Shown: positions 60,022-64,000 of the stretch, piece after piece | Position numbering within the stretch: the stretch's first letter is position 1 | Layout of the letters: every line of letters begins with the position of its first letter | DNA from: Bradyrhizobium sp. 1 | GTDB taxonomy: Bacteria > Pseudomonadota > Alphaproteobacteria > Rhizobiales > Xanthobacteraceae | Reading direction: 5' to 3' | Assembly: GCF_023073315.1 (NCBI RefSeq) | Contig: NZ_JADPJH010000014.1 | Location: 124,001-188,000, forward strand | DNA: 64,000 nucleotides | Notes under the pieces: generated by a model | The model's database searches: none | What the model saw: only the letters and a program-made list of their open reading frames with translations | Told to the model about the DNA's origin: nothing | Program-made: the position numbers and the translations under genes

Positions 60022-60594
60022 ATGCGAAACGCGACAGTCGGCGCGATCACCTACGAATTCCTCTTTGAGGTTTATCGAAAAATGGATCACGATCGAACGA
60101 CCGGGTTTATCCAATCCCGACCCGATGAAAATGGCACACAGCGGGAGGCCTTCTACCACGAAGCGATGGGCCAGTGGGAATGGATTGGCAGGGTGTTGGG
60201 ACAAGTTGGCGTCCTGAAGGCCCTGCAGCAGCCACCTCCACCTCCATGGGCTGGACCAACTTCGATGCCAAGGAATGACTTCTCCTACCCTGTGATGACC
60301 TTGGCCGAATGCAGTGCTGCCGACTTCTCGAATTTCGAGACCTTTGACAACTATTGCGTTGCGATGTTCTCCCTTGAATATCTGCACTACCATTTCAAAC
60401 GTGCCGGGGACCTCGTCAATCTCGCCATTCGATCGCCCCGCTTCGTGGATTCTGTTGCGGCTCAAGACGACATTTTCCGCATCGAGGACAGCAATCGCGT
60501 CGTCTTTGATCGCTCGCGCTACGAAGAAAAGGTCATGACACGTTGGAGAGACGGGCTGGACAACCGCAACATACGTCCCAAGGGTGGCGCGTAG
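60022..60594 (+). CDS. Hypothetical protein, 190 residues
   Basis: ATG at 60022 preceded by GAGG at good spacing. The composition (few biased residues, many aromatic and acidic: ITYEFLFEVYRKMDHDR, FETFDNYCVAMFSLEYLHYH) looks like a real globular protein and is less GC-biased than the neighbouring genes, suggesting foreign origin. It ends one base before the convergent ABC gene. No domain recognised. Confidence 0.5.
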   Translation: MRNATVGAITYEFLFEVYRKMDHDRTTGFIQSRPDENGTQREAFYHEAMGQWEWIGRVLGQVGVLKALQQPPPPPWAGPTSMPRNDFSYPVMTLAECSAADFSNFETFDNYCVAMFSLEYLHYHFKRAGDLVNLAIRSPRFVDSVAAQDDIFRIEDSNRVVFDRSRYEEKVMTRWRDGLDNRNIRPKGGA

Positions 60595-61663
60595 CTATCC
60601 GCCCCCGGTCGCGGCCAACGTCGCCTGCACCGCAATCTCGTCAGCTCGCCAACACCTCACCGCGTGTCCATCAGCACGCGTCTCCAGCACCGGCCCAGGC
60701 TCGCCTCGACACACCGCCTCGGCGTACCGACACCGCGGGCTGAACGCACACCCATTCGGCGGATTGAGCGGATTGGGGAGATCGCCGCCTGTCGTCGCCA
60801 GCGGTGCATGGTGCAGCGGATCGGGGATCGCGGCGATCAGCGCCTGCGTGTACGGGTGCGCCGGCCGCTCGAAAATCTCGCGCCAGTCGCCGTTCTCGAC
60901 GATGCGGCCGAGATACATCACGGCGACCTTGTCGCTCATGTGCTCGACGACGCCGAGGTCGTGGCTGATCATGATGTAGGAGAGACCGAGCGTGTCCTTC
61001 AATTCCAGCAGCAGATTGATGATCTGGGCGCGGATCGAGACGTCGAGCGCCGAGACGGGCTCGTCGCAGATGACGATCTTGGGATTGAGGATCAGGGCGC
61101 GGGCAATGCCGATGCGCTGCCGCTGGCCGCCCGAGAATTCGTGCGGGTAGCGGCCCGCCTGTTCGGGCCGCAGGCCGACATGCCGCAGCATGGTCGCGAC
61201 GCGGTCCCCGATCTCGCTTGTTGCGGTCACGCCGTGCACACGCAGGGGATCCTCTAACGTCCGGCGAACGGTCTGGCGGGGATTGAGCGAGGCGTAGGGA
61301 TCCTGAAACACCATTTGCACAATGCGGGCCAGCGCCTTGCGATCGCCGGATGGCCTGTTCGTCACGACCTGCCCGTCCACCACGACGCGGCCACGGGTCG
61401 GCGCCAGCAGGCCCAGAATCGACAGCGCGACCGTCGACTTGCCGGAGCCGGACTCGCCGACCAGGCCGAGGCATTCGCCGCGCTTCAGCTTGAGGTCGAC
61501 GCCGTCAACGGCACGGAGCAGCCGCCGGTCGCGGCCGAGCCAGCCGCCGCCCATCGGAAAATGAACCGCGAGATCCTCGACGCTGAGGATGAGATCGTCG
61601 TCCGGCCTGCCTTCACCCAGCCTGTCTTCACCCGGCCTGTCTTCATCCAGCCGGTCTTGGGGC

Positions 61664-61671
<8 letters not shown>
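60595..61671 (-). CDS. Dipeptide/oligopeptide ABC transporter ATPase (DppF-like)
   Basis: 358 residues. After a variable N-terminus made of pentapeptide repeats (EDRLG/EGRPD type), the ATPase has Walker A LVGESGSGKSTVALSIL, signature EFSGGQRQRIGIARAL and Walker B IVICDEPVSALD. The C-terminal oligo_HPY region (HPYTQALIAAIPDPL, CAFSPRCRYAEAVC) marks the peptide/nickel transporter class. It overlaps the DppD gene by eight bases. Confidence 0.92.
61606..61665. repeat. 15-bp tandem repeat at the start of the DppF-like gene
   Basis: Four units of about CCTGTCTTCACCCAG (61606-61620, 61621-61635, 61636-61650, and a diverged 61651-61665). They encode in-frame Glu/Asp-Arg-Pro/Leu-Gly pentapeptides at the N-terminus, so repeat number changes would not shift the frame. 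Confidence 0.8.
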
Positions 61672-62640
<969 letters not shown>

Positions 62641-62644
<4 letters not shown>

Positions 62645-63462
62645 GACCGCCGGCTCCGCGACTGTGGATCGAGAATGTCGCGCAGGCCGTCGCCGAGCAG
62701 ATTGAGGCCGAGCACCGTGAGGAAGATGGCAAGGCCCGGAAACACCGAGAGCCACGGCGCCGTCGTGATCTGGTCGCGGGCGTCCGACAACATGCTGCCC
62801 CAGCTTGGAAACGGCGGGCGAACGCCGAGACCCAGGAACGACAATGCGGCTTCGGACAGGACCGCGCTGCCCATGCCGAGCGTCCCGATGACGATGATGG
62901 GCCCGAGCATGTTCGGCAACAGCTGCGTGATCATGATGCGCAGATCGCCGTAGCCGAGCACGGTGGCCGCCTGCACATAGCCCTGGCTCCTGAGCGACAG
63001 CGCCGAGGCCCGCGCGATCCGGCACGTAAAGGACCAGTTGGTCAGCCCGAGCGCGATCAGCAGGCTGGTCAGGCCGGGTCCCAGCACCGCCATGATGGCG
63101 AGCGCAAAGATCAGCGAGGGGATCGCGAGCATGAGATTGGTGAGGCCGTTGACGACATCATCCCACCAGCCGCCCCAATAGCCGGCGCTCAGCCCCAGCG
63201 CCACGCCGATGACGCTGTTGATCAGCTGCGAGACGATGCCGACGGTCAGCGAGACGCGTGCGCCGTACACGACGCGGGAATAGATGTCGCGGCCCTGGTC
63301 GTCGGTGCCGAACCACCAGGTCCAGCTCGGAGGCTCCTCCGCATTCATGAGGTTGGCGTCCAGGACGGGATCGGTGTGCGCCAGCCAGGGCGCCAGCAGC
63401 CCGACCAGGATGGCCAGCGCGAACAGCGCGCCGCCGATGATGAGATTGGCGCGGAGCTTCAT
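62641..63462 (-). CDS. Dipeptide/oligopeptide ABC transporter permease (DppC-like)
   Basis: 273 residues with six helices. The family motif of DppC permeases is seen: WWFGTDDQGRDIYSRVVYGAR near the N-terminus and, in the EAA region, YVQAATVLGYGDLRIMITQLLPN. The ATG at 63462 overlaps the upstream permease stop as ATGA. It is the second permease of a DppBCDF set; the binding protein gene is expected beyond the right edge. Confidence 0.94.
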
Positions 63463-64000
63463 GCGTATCTGATCCTGGGATCGATCACCCCGTAGAGCAC
63501 GTCGATCAGCAGATTGATCGCGAGAAAGGCCAGCACCACCACGAGAATGGAGCCCTGGACGGCGGGAATGTCGCGCTGCAGGACGCTGTCGACGAGCAGC
63601 GATCCGATGCCCGGCCAGGAGAACAGTTTCTCGACCACGACCGCCTGCCCCATCAGCGCGCCGAACTGCAGGCCGACCGTGGTGAGAATGATGACGAGCG
63701 CGTTGCGCATGACGTGCCACTTCACGACCCGCGTTTCGCTCATGCCCTTGGAGCGCGCCGTGCGGACGAAATCAGCGGTCATGATCTCAAGGACGGCGGC
63801 GCGCGTCGTCCGGGCAAACAGCGCCATCGGCGAGACGCCGAGCGTCACAGCCGGCAGGACCAGATATTTCAGGCCGCCATCGCCATAGCCGAAACTCGGC
63901 AGCCAGCCGAGCTTCAACGCAAACAGATACATCAGCACCAGCCCGAGCCAGAATTTGGCGATGGAAAGGCCCGACACCGCGACGATCATTGCAAGCGTAT
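63459..64000 (-). CDS. Dipeptide/oligopeptide ABC transporter permease (DppB-like), C-terminal part
   Basis: The gene enters from the right edge; 179 codons up to the stop are inside. Motifs SIAKFWLGLVLMYLFALKLGWLP, FVRTARSKGMSETRVVKWHVMRNAL (EAA loop) and the ending LYGVIDPRIRYA are typical of DppB/OppB. The frame continues upstream of the last in-frame ATG (63989) with no stop, so it is truncated by the window. Confidence 0.93.
   Translation of the reverse strand, partial: TLAMIVAVSGLSIAKFWLGLVLMYLFALKLGWLPSFGYGDGGLKYLVLPAVTLGVSPMALFARTTRAAVLEIMTADFVRTARSKGMSETRVVKWHVMRNALVIILTTVGLQFGALMGQAVVVEKLFSWPGIGSLLVDSVLQRDIPAVQGSILVVVLAFLAINLLIDVLYGVIDPRIRYA

Overview
The window looks like chromosomal DNA of a Bradyrhizobium-type alphaproteobacterium (Hyphomicrobiales, Nitrobacteraceae). 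The evidence is high GC with strongly G/C-ending codons, the order rpsB-tsf-pyrH-frr-uppS-cdsA-dxr-rseP-bamA-lpxD, an S2 protein with an alphaproteobacterial C-terminal extension, a short prolyl-tRNA synthetase, DUF3551 proteins, and GC-rich intergenic repeats of a kind I associate with Bradyrhizobium. No tRNA, rRNA, CRISPR array, transposase or prophage was seen.

Layout. (1) 1-10.7 kb, minus strand: the translation and envelope-biogenesis operon from rpsB to the start of lpxD. (2) 10.7-18.7 kb, minus: a caspase-fold protein that has lost its catalytic dyad, a periplasmic beta-carbonic anhydrase, a DUF2846 lipoprotein, dnaE and a 32-residue membrane peptide. (3) 18.8-32.9 kb: accessory genes on both strands, including an outer-membrane barrel protein, a DUF3551 pair, an AraC/hydrolase group, an MFS exporter, a second methionine aminopeptidase, a frameshifted transglutaminase-like gene, a ClpP-fold periplasmic protein, a TetR/EamA pair with matching palindromes, three tiny genes, a Crp/Fnr regulator and a response regulator. 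(4) 34.6-41.7 kb: an ECF sigma/ChrR anti-sigma module with two SAM-dependent CFA-type methyltransferases, DUF1295, DUF2177, DUF1365 and an FAD oxidoreductase. (5) 41.8-47.3 kb: an MmyB-type XRE regulator, a quinone-oxidoreductase-like enzyme, lolD, lolC/E and proS. (6) 47.4-54.7 kb, minus: a seven-gene copper operon (DUF2946, TonB receptor, Asp-box protein, thioredoxin, PCu(A)C, YcnI, CopC-CopD). (7) 55-64 kb: a globin, a complete sugar ABC transporter, a decayed LysR gene with orphan ORFs, and a dipeptide-type ABC transporter running off the right edge.

The most interesting system is region 4. Between sigma and oxidoreductase genes lie two back-to-back promoters, each TGATCC-N18-TAnCTG, whose -35 ends form an 11-bp inverted repeat. 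A third match (TGATCC-N18-TATACG) sits 27 bases before the DUF2177 start. This matches the promoter type of RpoE-ChrR (ECF11) systems that answer singlet oxygen. It ties nine genes in three transcription units to one switch, whose output looks like membrane fatty-acid methylation and oxidation. ChrR keeps the N-terminal zinc ligands exactly (H6, H31, C35, C38).

Other noteworthy signals are two degraded pieces of an MmyB-family gene (30.2 and 32.6 kb) beside an intact paralogue at 42 kb, a 38-39 bp element directly after the stop codons of two unrelated genes, a strong orphan terminator at 55.1 kb suggesting a small RNA, and the caspase-like pseudoenzyme. I suspect the 25 kb between dnaE and lolD is an accessory insertion, because these genes are near neighbours in many relatives (from memory).
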